A stretch of DNA of 62,600 nucleotides from Prochloron didemni P4-Papua_New_Guinea (GTDB lineage: Bacteria; Cyanobacteriota; Cyanobacteriia; Cyanobacteriales; Prochloraceae), in the NCBI GenBank assembly GCA_000252485.1, contig JH610983.1:1-62600 (forward strand), in the 5' to 3' direction. Of the stretch, positions 16,220 to 24,582 are shown piece by piece. Below the pieces are notes generated by a model. That model was not told the origin of the DNA. It worked only from the letters and a program-made list of their open reading frames with translations, and did not search any database. How positions within the stretch are numbered: position 1 is the stretch's first letter; each line of letters opens with the position of its first letter. Position numbers and translations under genes: made by a program.

Positions 16220-18382
16220 CTATTCCACAACAATTTGGTCGTTTAATTGACTTTGTTCCAGGGCCTTCTTAACCTCTGCATTAGCACCAACAGCCTTGAC
16301 GGTTATCTCACCCTGACGTTGCTTGCCTTGGATAAAGAAGGCCAAACAACGTAAAGCCTGGGAGGAAATTGATTCCAAGTCATTCATGACGAAGACCAGG
16401 TTTGTTGCTTGCTGAATTTCCATGCGGTCAAATTCATCATCCAGCTCATTTAAGGCACCTTGACCTTCTAGCTTGCCACTGAAATCAATCTTAGCAGTGC
16501 CATTAACAGCTTCCAGCAAGGCAACTTCAAAATCAATGGCAGTGGGATAAATCCGTACTTTCACCTTAGTACCAGCAGGATATTTATCTGGTAGTTTGAC
16601 AGTGAGAGCTTTGGCATCAAAATCCTTATAGTCATGGCCATCAATCCAAACTTGCTTAATGCGAATGCTGTCTGGTGGTAGAATATCCGGTGCTACCCGC
16701 AGGATATTACCAGGGAAGCCCTCTGGTTGGGGCTTGAAGTAGAAGTCCATGGGCTCCTTAATAACCAGCAAGTTAGTGTAAATTGCTGCTAAGTAGCACA
16801 GCTCAAAGGAGTGGTAGCCCGCCATAGAATGGCTGCCTTTATCCCGTTCCGTACCTAGAGCGTAGGGCAGTCCATTGCCTAAAACGTTAAAGTACACCCC
16901 GCCAGCATAGTGGTCGAGGAAATAGGCATTGTAGAAGGAAGTACCTTCCCGAGCATAGCGGAGAAACTCATCTTTCAGTTCGTTCCCATAGACCCCAGCC
17001 ATGATGTAGTAAGCCAGGATACCTTGCTCTTGCTGCCACCAAGCTTTGCGATCATGCCAAGCATATTTGTGGAATTTGCCGAACTTCTTCACCCGTTCCA
17101 CCACATCGTACCAACCGCCGCGCTGGCGATCGCATCCTGCATCTGGGATAACAGTACCGATTTTTTCTGCCAGTTTCTGGTATTCCTGCTTGTCCTTCAG
17201 TCCGAACATGCGGGTCAAGTTCCAGGCGATTTTCAGGTTGTGTCCTACCACTGCCCGGTTTTGCTGCCAACCCCAAGTTTGGTCTTTGGACCAATCATCG
17301 AAAAACTTCTCTTGGACGAAGGGACTTTCATCGTAGTCGGGAAAATGTTTGACGATGGTGTCGAAAGTATATTCCAGGAAATCGGCGTATTCTTCCTTCC
17401 CAGTGGCCAGCCAGAGATTGATTAAATAGGCAGGAGCGTGGTCTCCTACAGAGTTCCAATTTTTTTTCGCCTTATTTTCTCCCAAAGATTCGCTGTGGGG
17501 GCTGAAGGTAATGGGGTCGATATGAGAATAGTAGCCCCCTTTGTCCGTATCGTCGTGGAAGTAGCGATGGAACAGTTCTACCGTTGTTTTGGCATCCTCC
17601 AAAATCCGGGGATCTCCCGTAATGCGGTAAGTTTGTACTGGACCTGCCAGAGCGTAAATCTGCTCGTAGCAAGGGATAGCATTATAGTCATCCCCAAATT
17701 CCGAGGCTAAGATTTTCTCTTCGGTACCATCGTCCTTAATATCGACGGCGTGATACCAGTAGCTAATACCCTCGCTCTTATCTTTAAAGCGCATGTGCTG
17801 GCGCAAGTATTCAGTACCTTTCTCAGCAGCTTCCAGGTAGCTATCTTCTCCCGTGATTAAATAGGCAGAAGCGAAACCATAGACTAGGCGGGAGATAGTA
17901 TCGGTTTCTTGCCGACCGCTTTTATGCTTGTTCCCTTCTATAGTTAGGTTGGTGCGGTATTTGCGGTAGTTAATTTTACCACCGTGATCCACATCGAACT
18001 CGTCGTTGAGGTAGAAATCAGCTAATTCCTTAACCTGTTTTAACCACCAATCTTGCTTTTCAAAGGAGTACTTATCAGAGCTACGTCCGGGGAAGAGGAT
18101 GCTTTTCGCCTCAAAGGGGTTGTCTCCATCTTGGGTGGGGTAGAAAATCCCATATGCCAGCATAAAGCGTCCGGGAGTGAGCATACCTCGTAGTTGGTCG
18201 GTTGCTCCTTGATATCCTTCTCCCAGGTTGCGTACCAGTTCGGCGTTGGTGAGATCCGTTAAATGGATGGTGTATTCGCGATCATCTGATGTTTTGACCT
18301 TGCAGGTATCTTTGTTTTTGTCATAGCTGGTGACATAACCTGCAATGAGGTCTGAGAACGTAAAATCAATTGCGTTTGCCAT
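16220..18382 (-). CDS. AGE-family epimerase-like protein with C-terminal STAS-like domain
   Basis: A 720-residue multidomain protein. Residues 1 to about 110 form a beta-rich N-terminal domain (IAGYVTSYDKNKDTCKVKTS). Residues about 120-540 form an (alpha/alpha)6 barrel of the N-acylglucosamine 2-epimerase type, with AVVGHNLKIAWNLTRM (the conserved Gly-His helix) and KAWWQQEQGILAYYIMAG. About 600-720 look like a STAS domain (AKIDFSGKLEG, then TNLVFVMNDLESISSQALRC), as in anti-sigma antagonists. I chose MANAIDFTF as start because GGAG lies nine bases upstream; a TTG start at 18397 is also open. The substrate is unknown; a sugar is likely. The STAS-like part suggests binding to a regulatory partner. 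Confidence 0.75.
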   Translation of the reverse strand: MANAIDFTFSDLIAGYVTSYDKNKDTCKVKTSDDREYTIHLTDLTNAELVRNLGEGYQGATDQLRGMLTPGRFMLAYGIFYPTQDGDNPFEAKSILFPGRSSDKYSFEKQDWWLKQVKELADFYLNDEFDVDHGGKINYRKYRTNLTIEGNKHKSGRQETDTISRLVYGFASAYLITGEDSYLEAAEKGTEYLRQHMRFKDKSEGISYWYHAVDIKDDGTEEKILASEFGDDYNAIPCYEQIYALAGPVQTYRITGDPRILEDAKTTVELFHRYFHDDTDKGGYYSHIDPITFSPHSESLGENKAKKNWNSVGDHAPAYLINLWLATGKEEYADFLEYTFDTIVKHFPDYDESPFVQEKFFDDWSKDQTWGWQQNRAVVGHNLKIAWNLTRMFGLKDKQEYQKLAEKIGTVIPDAGCDRQRGGWYDVVERVKKFGKFHKYAWHDRKAWWQQEQGILAYYIMAGVYGNELKDEFLRYAREGTSFYNAYFLDHYAGGVYFNVLGNGLPYALGTERDKGSHSMAGYHSFELCYLAAIYTNLLVIKEPMDFYFKPQPEGFPGNILRVAPDILPPDSIRIKQVWIDGHDYKDFDAKALTVKLPDKYPAGTKVKVRIYPTAIDFEVALLEAVNGTAKIDFSGKLEGQGALNELDDEFDRMEIQQATNLVFVMNDLESISSQALRCLAFFIQGKQRQGEITVKAVGANAEVKKALEQSQLNDQIVVE

Positions 18383-18648
18383 GTTAGACATCTCCAAAAA
18401 AAGGATGGTTGTATTTGTGCAGTGTTAATTTGTTGGAATGAACCGCTCCGGCGCAGAGGGCGCAGAGGGTAAGAGAGGAGAGAAGGGATTTAACCTGAAG
18501 CTCCGGTGCGAATTTTCCCTTAATTGAGTACCAAGTGTAACATTTTATCTTCTTTTTGACAACACTTTGCCAAAAAAAATTTATTACTGCCTGTCAATAC
18601 AAGCATCAGCCGTATTAAATACGGTTTCTCCCGCATCCAGACCTTTGG

Positions 18649-18776
18649 CTACTCCAAAAGAGGGGGATTATCCTCATCCACAAATCCCTGACTAATTTCG
18701 ATAATTCGGTCGTCTGGATCTGCAAGCGAGACGGTGCGCCACCCAGGGATATAATTGTCGAAATTAAGTTGATTCC
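18649..18776 (-). pseudogene. C-terminal remnant of a glyoxalase/VOC protein
   Basis: A minus-strand frame ending at 18649 reads QLNFDNYIPGWRTVSLADPD, DRIIEISQGFVDEDNPPLLE and stop. WRTVSLADPDDRIIEISQG is typical of the last strand-and-metal-ligand region (the Glu) of vicinal oxygen chelate enzymes. The rest of the gene is absent. It is immediately preceded by the GMC remnant. Confidence 0.65.
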
Positions 18777-18782
18777 TATTAA

Positions 18783-18925
18783 CTACGACAAACCATGGGT
18801 ATCTTTGAGCATGTCAGAGATTTTCTCCCCAATCATGGCGATCGCCCTATGGCAATTTCCCGATTGAACGAAGGGCATGACGCTGGCATCTGCCACCCTC
18901 ACTCCCCTAACCACCCAATATTGCC
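18783..18925 (-). pseudogene. C-terminal remnant of a GMC oxidoreductase
   Basis: A minus-strand frame reads WVVRGVRVADASVMPFVQSG, NCHRAIAMIGEKISDMLKDT, HGLS and stop at 18783. GVRVADASVMP-x-x-x-SGN followed by AMIGEK is the hallmark C-terminal motif of glucose-methanol-choline flavin oxidoreductases. Everything upstream is missing; the frame merges into the end of the NmrA-like pseudogene, with which it overlaps by a few bases. Confidence 0.75.
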
Positions 18926-19417
18926 AGATGATCTTGAACAAATTGGTCAAAAGATATGGGTTGTTTTTCAGCTATCTTACTGACGGAATCGGTTACTGTG
19001 GCTGCGTAACCCTTTTGATAAACCTGCTGGTAAAGTTCGTTAACCACATCCGCCACCCACTCGGATTGACCCCAGTTTATCAGGGATTCCTTGAATTGCT
19101 CTGGAGAGACATTTACATAAAAACTTGACAACGTATTTGGTATTCGAGCTTTTAGTTGCCTCAATAAAGTTACTTTGCCAATCCACCGCATTGGGATCTA
19201 TGGGGGGCAACATTAAAGCCTTCTCCACTCCTTTTAGAGCTGTTTTGAGCTTATCTGGATCGCTAAAATCCCCTTGGACAATTTCTACTCCCAGTTCAAG
19301 AAGCCACTTAGCTTTCTCTGGGTTTCTTACCAGGGCTCGCACCGCAACAGTTTTAGCTACAAGCTGTTTAACAATTTCACTGCCGCTAGTTCCAGTAGCA
19401 CCTGTTATCAAAATCAT
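18907..19417 (-). pseudogene. NmrA-like NAD(P)-binding protein, deleted and frameshifted
   Basis: The first about 95 residues are a good NmrA/SDR-a start: MILITGATGTSGSEIVKQLV with the GATGxxG nucleotide loop, then VRALVRNPEKAKWLLELGVE and SNFIEATKSSNTKYVVKF. The frame then degenerates and stops. The family's C-terminus (YVNVSPEQFKESLINWGQSE and, at the end, FDQFVQDHLAILGG) follows in a different frame down to 18907. About 100 central residues are missing and the two halves are out of frame. Confidence 0.8.
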
Positions 19418-19638
19418 GGCAATTAGCTCCTGATTTAAGAAGAATTAAATTTTATAATCTAGGGTTTTCACCCAGTAAAATGACGGTAAATTTTGCCATT
19501 TTCTAGATAAAAAGCGTCATGTACAGTCGTCGGTGGTAATTATTTTCTCTAACTGCACTTCCTTGAATTCTCCTAAATTGTCAAGATAATTCTTGAAATG
19601 AGACTTAAGAGCAGATTTTCCTTGTTAATTGTCCATTG

Positions 19639-20433
19639 CTAGAGCTTCGCTGAACCCTCGGCATATTCCATGGAGTCCACAATATAGACTTGAATCACTG
19701 GTTTCTGGGTTTGGGGAGATCTCGTCACTTCCCAAGTTTGATAGGCATCCATCACAATGCGCTCACTCTTAGGGGCTGGGGGATTCCAGGTGCTAGCTTG
19801 CCAGTTAACGACGATTTTTACCTCTACCTTATTCCCAGACACTGAGGTGATTTTGAGCTCCTTAAGAGTGTGAACCTGATCAAAGTAAATGCCAATTACC
19901 CGCTCGTACCAGCTCTTAAAACCCTCCCAACCGGTGAAAGTTCCTTCTGGAAACTCCATCTTCAGTCCTTCTTCTGCTAAGAGGGGACGATAATCTTCTA
20001 GAGACCCATGTACATCTAGAAGATTATACCACTCGGTGGCCAGTTTTTTTACTTCAGCTTCTGTTAAAGGTGCTAAGTTGCTAATGGTTGATTTTTCCTT
20101 ATTGACACCGGATTGAATTAGTTGTTGAACTGTTGCGATGTCGTCGTTATTGACGGCAGCCATCAGCTTTTGGCTTTCGATCTTTTGTTGATCTGACTCC
20201 TGACGAGCGTGAAGCATTTTTTCTGCTTCCAGCAACTTTTCCTTGCCGATGGTATTGACATTCAATTCGTATTCAAAATCCTCCATCAAGGAGAAGCCAT
20301 AATGAGTACTCAGATTCAGACCTGCTCCTTGATCCAGCAAATGATGAAAGCAACTAAGGTTCTCCTTCCAGCAACACATGAGCATTGGTATCGAAGCCAA
20401 TAGCGCGCCAAAATGCAGCCCAGTTAGGTTCAT
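19639..20433 (-). CDS. NTF2/SnoaL-like domain protein
   Basis: The C-terminal about 135 residues look like a cystatin-fold NTF2/SnoaL-type domain (EAEVKKLATEWYNLLDVHGS, then YRPLLAEEGLKMEFPEG and FKSWYERVIGIYFDQVH). Before it is a short ankyrin-like stretch (ESQKLMAAVNNDDIATVQQL). The true start is uncertain: the frame is open to 20433 and overlaps the EthD gene, but MEDFEYELNVN (about 20286) is a better start, just after the EthD stop. Part of the minus-strand cluster with EthD, the ThDP enzyme and DJ-1; probably a small-molecule-binding or accessory protein. Confidence 0.6.
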   Translation of the reverse strand: MNLTGLHFGALLASIPMLMCCWKENLSCFHHLLDQGAGLNLSTHYGFSLMEDFEYELNVNTIGKEKLLEAEKMLHARQESDQQKIESQKLMAAVNNDDIATVQQLIQSGVNKEKSTISNLAPLTEAEVKKLATEWYNLLDVHGSLEDYRPLLAEEGLKMEFPEGTFTGWEGFKSWYERVIGIYFDQVHTLKELKITSVSGNKVEVKIVVNWQASTWNPPAPKSERIVMDAYQTWEVTRSPQTQKPVIQVYIVDSMEYAEGSAKL

Positions 20434-20689
20434 CCCGCCTAGCTCCTTCTAAAAATTCTTTACTTTGAAGGGAAGCAATTTGCTCTTCTTCTTTCAACCA
20501 AATTTCAGCAACACCACTAAAAAGAGGTTCTTCTTCCTCACCGAAAGGAATTCTAGAATCAATCATATAACGCCTAATTTGAGGAATTTTGCTGGCGTAT
20601 TTAATCCCATGAACGTTTTTCCAATAGTCCAGGAAATCTTGTTCGCTCATTCCTGGTTTAGGACTGGCAAATATCAATTGATGAATCAT
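20354..20689 (-). CDS. EthD domain protein
   Basis: A 111-residue ferredoxin-like alpha/beta-barrel protein of the EthD family: MIHQLIFASPKPGMSEQDF then YWKNVHG, the characteristic Y/W-x-x-x-H motif, then IPQIRRYMIDSRIPFG. EthD-type proteins act as dimeric accessory or ligand-handling proteins in degradation pathways. Start placed at MIHQL with AGGAA about nine bases upstream; the frame upstream to 20746 is not needed. It is 76 bases downstream of the ThDP enzyme gene in the same direction, so an operon is likely. Confidence 0.8.
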   Translation of the reverse strand: MIHQLIFASPKPGMSEQDFLDYWKNVHGIKYASKIPQIRRYMIDSRIPFGEEEEPLFSGVAEIWLKEEEQIASLQSKEFLEGARRDEPNWAAFWRAIGFDTNAHVLLEGEP

Positions 20690-20765
20690 TAACAAGTTCC
20701 TATTTATAGCTGTTTTAAATTGGGCGTACTGCTGTGTTGAGCGCACCGCTGTGCGCCCCTACGGG

Positions 20766-22472
20766 CTATTGACCGCACCTAATCCCAATCATTTCTGGAT
20801 TAACATTAGCTTCCAAAACTACATCAATGAGAAATGGTCCGTTGTGAGCTAATGCTTGTTGAATAGCCGGAGCAATTTCTTCCGGTTGTTCAACTCGGAC
20901 GCTTTCCACTCCCAGAGACTTAGCAATTTCATCAAAGCGAATTGATGGCTTGGATAAATCGAAACTGAGGGGATAATCCCGAGCAGGTATGCCTCGTTCT
21001 TGCCAGTAAGCCTGAATATTGATTTGCAGCAGCTTGTAAGAACTGTTATTGCAAATAATAAACTTGGCATCTACGTTGTGACGAGCAGCAGACCAGAGAG
21101 CTTGGATTGTATACATGCTACCCCCGTCTCCCGCAACCCCAATGACAGTTTTATCGGGATTGGCCAATTTAGCGCCAATTGCCCCAGGAAGTCCTACCCC
21201 CAGGGAACCGCCTCGGGTAACGAAATAATGACCTGGTTGGCTTGGCTGTAGGTAGCGAGTCAGGTGGGGAGAACTGGTGAGACCTTCATCGAAGATAACA
21301 GCATCTTCTGGTAATTGAGCCACGAGTTCCTTAGCAAACTGAGAGAAATGGAGAGGAACGGCATTTTTGACCTTCAAATCTGCTGCCAATTCACTTTCGT
21401 GCTGCGCTTGTTTCCCCTTGCCAATTTCCCCAGTGCGAGCCTTTGCAGTTGCCTTCTGCTCCGGTGTCATCATGGCTTCTAAGATGGTAGCCAATTTCCC
21501 CAGAGACAGTTTGGGATCGCTCACCATACCGATATCCACAGGATGATTTTTGGCTATCTCATAGGCATCTAAATCTATATGAATCACCTTTGCACCAGGT
21601 TTAAAGATATCCCCCAGTTCCGGGAATACCTCGGGCAACATATAGGTGCCGCAGACTAAGTTGGCATCTCCTTTGGAAGTGATAGGCAAACTGGAATAGC
21701 CAAACATGTGTCCTGTAGAGCCTTGATAAAGGGGATGGCTGTAGCTCATGTTCAACTCCCCAGAATCTGCTGACCAAACCTCAGCTCCCAACAGTTCCGC
21801 AACCTGAGCTAATTCTTCTTGAGCCCCAGAGAAAGCAATGCCGTCTCCCACAAAAATCATTGGTTTTTCGGCAGCTACCAGCATTTGGGCTGCTTCTTGC
21901 AACAATGCTTCATCTGGCAGCACTTTAGTGGATGGGAAAGAGGTGGGTCTTACGGATTCAACTACGGGAGCATCCAAAATATCCACAGGCACACAAACAT
22001 ATACTGGTCCCATAGGAGGTGTGGTGGCAATTTTGATGGCTCGACGCACAATCCGCAACAGGGAGGATGGCTCCATGACCAAAGTGGACCATTTGGTGAC
22101 TGGTTCCGCCATGGCCACCAAATCTCCGGCCATTTGAGCATCCATGGCCTGATATTTAATGCCCGCATCTCCACCAATGACCACCAAGGGGGAATGACCC
22201 CGCTTTGCTTGGTAAAGTGCGCCGATGGCATTGCCCAAACCTGGAGTACTGTGAATTTGCACTAAGGCTGGCTTTTGAGTTGCCCGAGCGTAACCGTCCG
22301 CTGTCATCACAGCGATGGATTCTTGCAATGTCAAGATATATTTTAGGTTTGGGTAATCCCAGAGGGCATCCAAAAATCCTTCTTCTGATGTACCAGGGTT
22401 ACCGAACATGTGGTCGATTCCATCTGCCAGGAATTGCTCGAGAATGGCAAAGCGCCCAGTATTCTTACTCAT
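20766..22472 (-). CDS. Thiamine diphosphate-dependent decarboxylase-like enzyme
   Basis: A 568-residue member of the acetolactate synthase / benzoylformate decarboxylase superfamily. Visible landmarks are the catalytic-glutamate region YILTLQESIAVMTADGYARA in the N-terminal domain, a central domain starting AAEKPMIFVGDGIAFSG, and the ThDP/Mg motif AGDGGSMYTIQALWSAARHN ending IICNNSSYK. The likely reaction is decarboxylation of a 2-oxo acid; the sequence looks closer to benzoylformate decarboxylase-like proteins than to IlvB. Neighbours EthD and DJ-1, plus GMC, VOC and NmrA remnants, suggest a catabolic or detoxification cluster. Confidence 0.85.
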   Translation of the reverse strand: MSKNTGRFAILEQFLADGIDHMFGNPGTSEEGFLDALWDYPNLKYILTLQESIAVMTADGYARATQKPALVQIHSTPGLGNAIGALYQAKRGHSPLVVIGGDAGIKYQAMDAQMAGDLVAMAEPVTKWSTLVMEPSSLLRIVRRAIKIATTPPMGPVYVCVPVDILDAPVVESVRPTSFPSTKVLPDEALLQEAAQMLVAAEKPMIFVGDGIAFSGAQEELAQVAELLGAEVWSADSGELNMSYSHPLYQGSTGHMFGYSSLPITSKGDANLVCGTYMLPEVFPELGDIFKPGAKVIHIDLDAYEIAKNHPVDIGMVSDPKLSLGKLATILEAMMTPEQKATAKARTGEIGKGKQAQHESELAADLKVKNAVPLHFSQFAKELVAQLPEDAVIFDEGLTSSPHLTRYLQPSQPGHYFVTRGGSLGVGLPGAIGAKLANPDKTVIGVAGDGGSMYTIQALWSAARHNVDAKFIICNNSSYKLLQINIQAYWQERGIPARDYPLSFDLSKPSIRFDEIAKSLGVESVRVEQPEEIAPAIQQALAHNGPFLIDVVLEANVNPEMIGIRCGQ

Positions 22473-22485
22473 TAATTCTCCCTTT

Positions 22486-22610
22486 TATAGCGTTTCTTGG
22501 ACTCAATATGTACATCTATATACCAGCCTGCGAAGGTGTTTAGTATTGAATAAGAGCAACCAACTGGTTGCTGTATAACTATCAACTGTCCACTATCAAC
22601 TATCAACTGC
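22486..22610 (-). repeat. Dispersed repeat C, first copy
   Basis: A 125-bp intergenic repeat from TATAGCGTTTCTTGGACTC to CAACTATCAACTGC, including TTAGTATTGAATAAGAGCAACC and STRR heptads. Copies in the opposite orientation occur at 43654-43785 and, interrupted by two further insertions, at 47704-48088. Here it fills the gap between the DJ-1 and ThDP genes. Confidence 0.7.
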
Positions 22611-22611
22611 A

Positions 22612-23475
22612 TTACCAGTTGTAGCGAGTCAGTCCTTGCTCCAGGACTTCAATTAATTTCTGGCCGCACTCATAAGAAGAAGCAGTGGAACGGCTGGTGA
22701 TAAAGGGATAATCTACCAGAACAGAAGTCACGTGACCTACTCTACCGATATATTCTCCATCCGGTCCTACAGCATCCCGGAGAATGTGTTCTAGAGGATA
22801 GAAGGGAGGACCGAAGTTGATATAACCGTCCCCAAATCCTGTGTTGGAGCCATCCGGAGCGTGGGGGCCTTCAAATCCAGTACCGTCCAGGTAGTCGTAA
22901 TCGGTAGGGTGTCCCGTAACGTGTTTGCCCCAAATAATGCTCCTCTTCTCTCTGAAGTCTCTCGCAAAAGCCAAGCAAGCAACACCATAGCACTCAGCAG
23001 CAATAGGTTTATTAAGCTGGTAAAAGCCCAGAATCAAATCGTGCAACCGCTGGTTATTGGCTAGATCTACCAAAGCACCACTGCCGCCAACAATGGTAAG
23101 AGCGTCGTAATTTACCAGTTCTTCTGATACTAGGCGATCTAGTTCTTTGTAATAGGCTTCCATATCTCTGAGATAGGTCTTAGAACTTGGATAAGCTCGC
23201 AGCGGAAACCAGTCGGCAAGGCTCTTGGGATGATCTAGTCGGCTCTCCTCATCTAACTTGCGGGTCTTTTCAGCATATTCTTTTGAGGTAACGGATCGAC
23301 CCAATGGGGGATCTGTGAAACCAGGCTGCATACTAACTGTCAGCGGTGTGGGTTTTTTACCCGTGGGAGTTACGAAGGTTATTTCATATCCCGCTTCATC
23401 GCATGCTTCCAGGGGACCAACTAGTTCTTCCCCCCAGTAACCCCACTCTGACACCACAAAAAGAATCTTTTTCAC
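22612..23475 (-). CDS. DJ-1/PfpI family protein
   Basis: A class I glutamine-amidotransferase-fold protein, 287 residues. It begins MKKILFVVSEWGYWGEELVG, where the Glu after the first strand is the conserved acid of the family, and has the nucleophile elbow IAAECYGVACLAFA with the catalytic Cys at about residue 162. The length and long insert (residues 55-110) resemble Hsp31-like or uncharacterised DJ-1 proteins with glyoxalase III or deglycase-type activity. It heads the minus-strand cluster with the ThDP enzyme and EthD, consistent with handling reactive aldehydes. Confidence 0.85.
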   Translation of the reverse strand: MKKILFVVSEWGYWGEELVGPLEACDEAGYEITFVTPTGKKPTPLTVSMQPGFTDPPLGRSVTSKEYAEKTRKLDEESRLDHPKSLADWFPLRAYPSSKTYLRDMEAYYKELDRLVSEELVNYDALTIVGGSGALVDLANNQRLHDLILGFYQLNKPIAAECYGVACLAFARDFREKRSIIWGKHVTGHPTDYDYLDGTGFEGPHAPDGSNTGFGDGYINFGPPFYPLEHILRDAVGPDGEYIGRVGHVTSVLVDYPFITSRSTASSYECGQKLIEVLEQGLTRYNW

Positions 23476-24177
23476 TGCATCACCTCATTGTTTGATTTGG
23501 GTTAAAGCCAATCAACTAATCTTCGTTGGCTTCAATATATTTATCTTAGTCTTCCCCAAACAAAAAAAATCTAAAATTTTTCTTAAGAAGCACTTAATAG
23601 CTTTCGTTCGTCTTTGACCTGTCTTTCGCACATAGCGATTAATGCGGATTTTCTTTACCCGACAAAATGACCAATAAACTATCAGGACTTACGCAAAATT
23701 TGGTCTAAGACACTATGGATAGTGTGGTGCGTTACGAACGGCACCCTACTGATAGCGTGGCTGCGTAAGTCCTGACTATATAGGGTTTGCTGAAAAAGTC
23801 TTGCTTGTGTTTCCCAGGGAAGAGGGAAGAGGGAAGAGGGAAGAGGGAGTAAAGACGACCCTTCGGGTCTCAATTGTTTATTCCATCGTAGGTTGGGTTG
23901 AGGTCACGAAACCCAACAGCCAGTAAGTCGCTGCGTAAGATTCCATCGCAGCCTTGTAGGGTGTGTTCTCAACGCACCTAAACTCATGGAAAACACAAGA
24001 TAGTTTAGTGTTCATGCTTTTATATAACGATTTGCAGTTAAATTTTAATAAAGTAAAAGAAAAACCGCGTGCTGCTGGAGCAGATAAGAGCGGACTCTGG
24101 CCTATGAAAGTATTTAGTTAAAATCTAGTTTTTTCAGAATATTGAAACTGCAGTCCGTCAGGAGACTATTGATACTG
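23476..24177. other. Gene-free repeat-rich stretch
   Basis: No gene seen. It holds the promoter region of the DJ-1 gene, the MITE at 23683-23774, an AGAGGGAAGAGGGA run near 23821, a GTAGGTTGGGTTGAGG repeat at 23887-23925, and the left flank of the MITE at 24178. Confidence 0.6.
23683..23774. mobile_element. MITE-like element, AGGACTTACGC family, second copy
   Basis: A 92-bp element with perfect ends CAGGACTTACGCA and TGCGTAAGTCCTG, flanked by ACTAT on both sides (23678-23682 and 23775-23779), i.e. a 5-bp target duplication. The interior differs from the copy at 1893-1992 and contains a GTGCGTTACGAACGGCACCCTAC hairpin of the GTAGGGTGCG family, so one repeat sits inside another. Confidence 0.75.
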
Positions 24178-24329
24178 GGCGTTGCTGAATCAAGATATGA
24201 AATAATAATAAACCGCAGAGGAAGTCACAGGCAAGATGCCTGTAGAGGAAGTCACAGGCAAGATGCCTGTGCCACGAGGAAAAAGAGAGAGCTAGTTTTT
24301 ATTTATTCATGTCTCAATTATGCAACGCC
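24178..24329. mobile_element. MITE with GGCGTTGC ends and 8-bp target duplication
   Basis: A 152-bp element beginning GGCGTTGCTGAATCA and ending AATTATGCAACGCC. It is flanked by the exact 8-bp direct repeat TGATACTG (24170-24177 and 24330-24337), direct evidence of transposition. The interior has two tandem copies of GAGGAAGTCACAGGCAAGATG followed by CCTGT. It shares only its ends with the elements at 24775-24885 and 30771-30882, so different interiors are carried by the same type of ends. Confidence 0.85.
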
Positions 24330-24467
24330 TGATACTGCTTTTGACTACAGCGATAGATGCTGTGGTGGGCAATGCCCACCCTACTAAAAAACTCTATCAA
24401 CTCGACAATCATCTTAAATCGGGAAAAATATGCTCAAACTATTACTAGCTAAGGGATTGAAAAGTTA

Positions 24468-24570
24468 TCGATAGATTAGAGATTGGGTATTGTTACTCAG
24501 GAAACAATTGGATTTTTGGGGAAAATTCTTGATAGCTACTCTGTCGATAGATTAGAGATTGGGTATTGTT
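24468..24570. repeat. Direct repeat of 27 bp
   Basis: TCGATAGATTAGAGATTGGG with TATTGTT appears at 24468-24494 and again at 24544-24570, separated by 49 bp containing a CAATTGGATTTTTGGGG stretch. No coding capacity is seen. The second copy lies just downstream of the pentapeptide gene's stop codon. Confidence 0.7.
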
Positions 24571-24582
24571 GCTATAATCTAA

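Noticed and set aside
16910-17710. Plus-strand open frames opposite the AGE-like gene
   Set aside because: Shadows of a clearly conserved minus-strand protein; no conserved motif.
21819-22265. Plus-strand frame of 148 codons opposite the ThDP enzyme
   Set aside because: Antisense to conserved domains, rich in His/Gln/Ser and without recognisable features.
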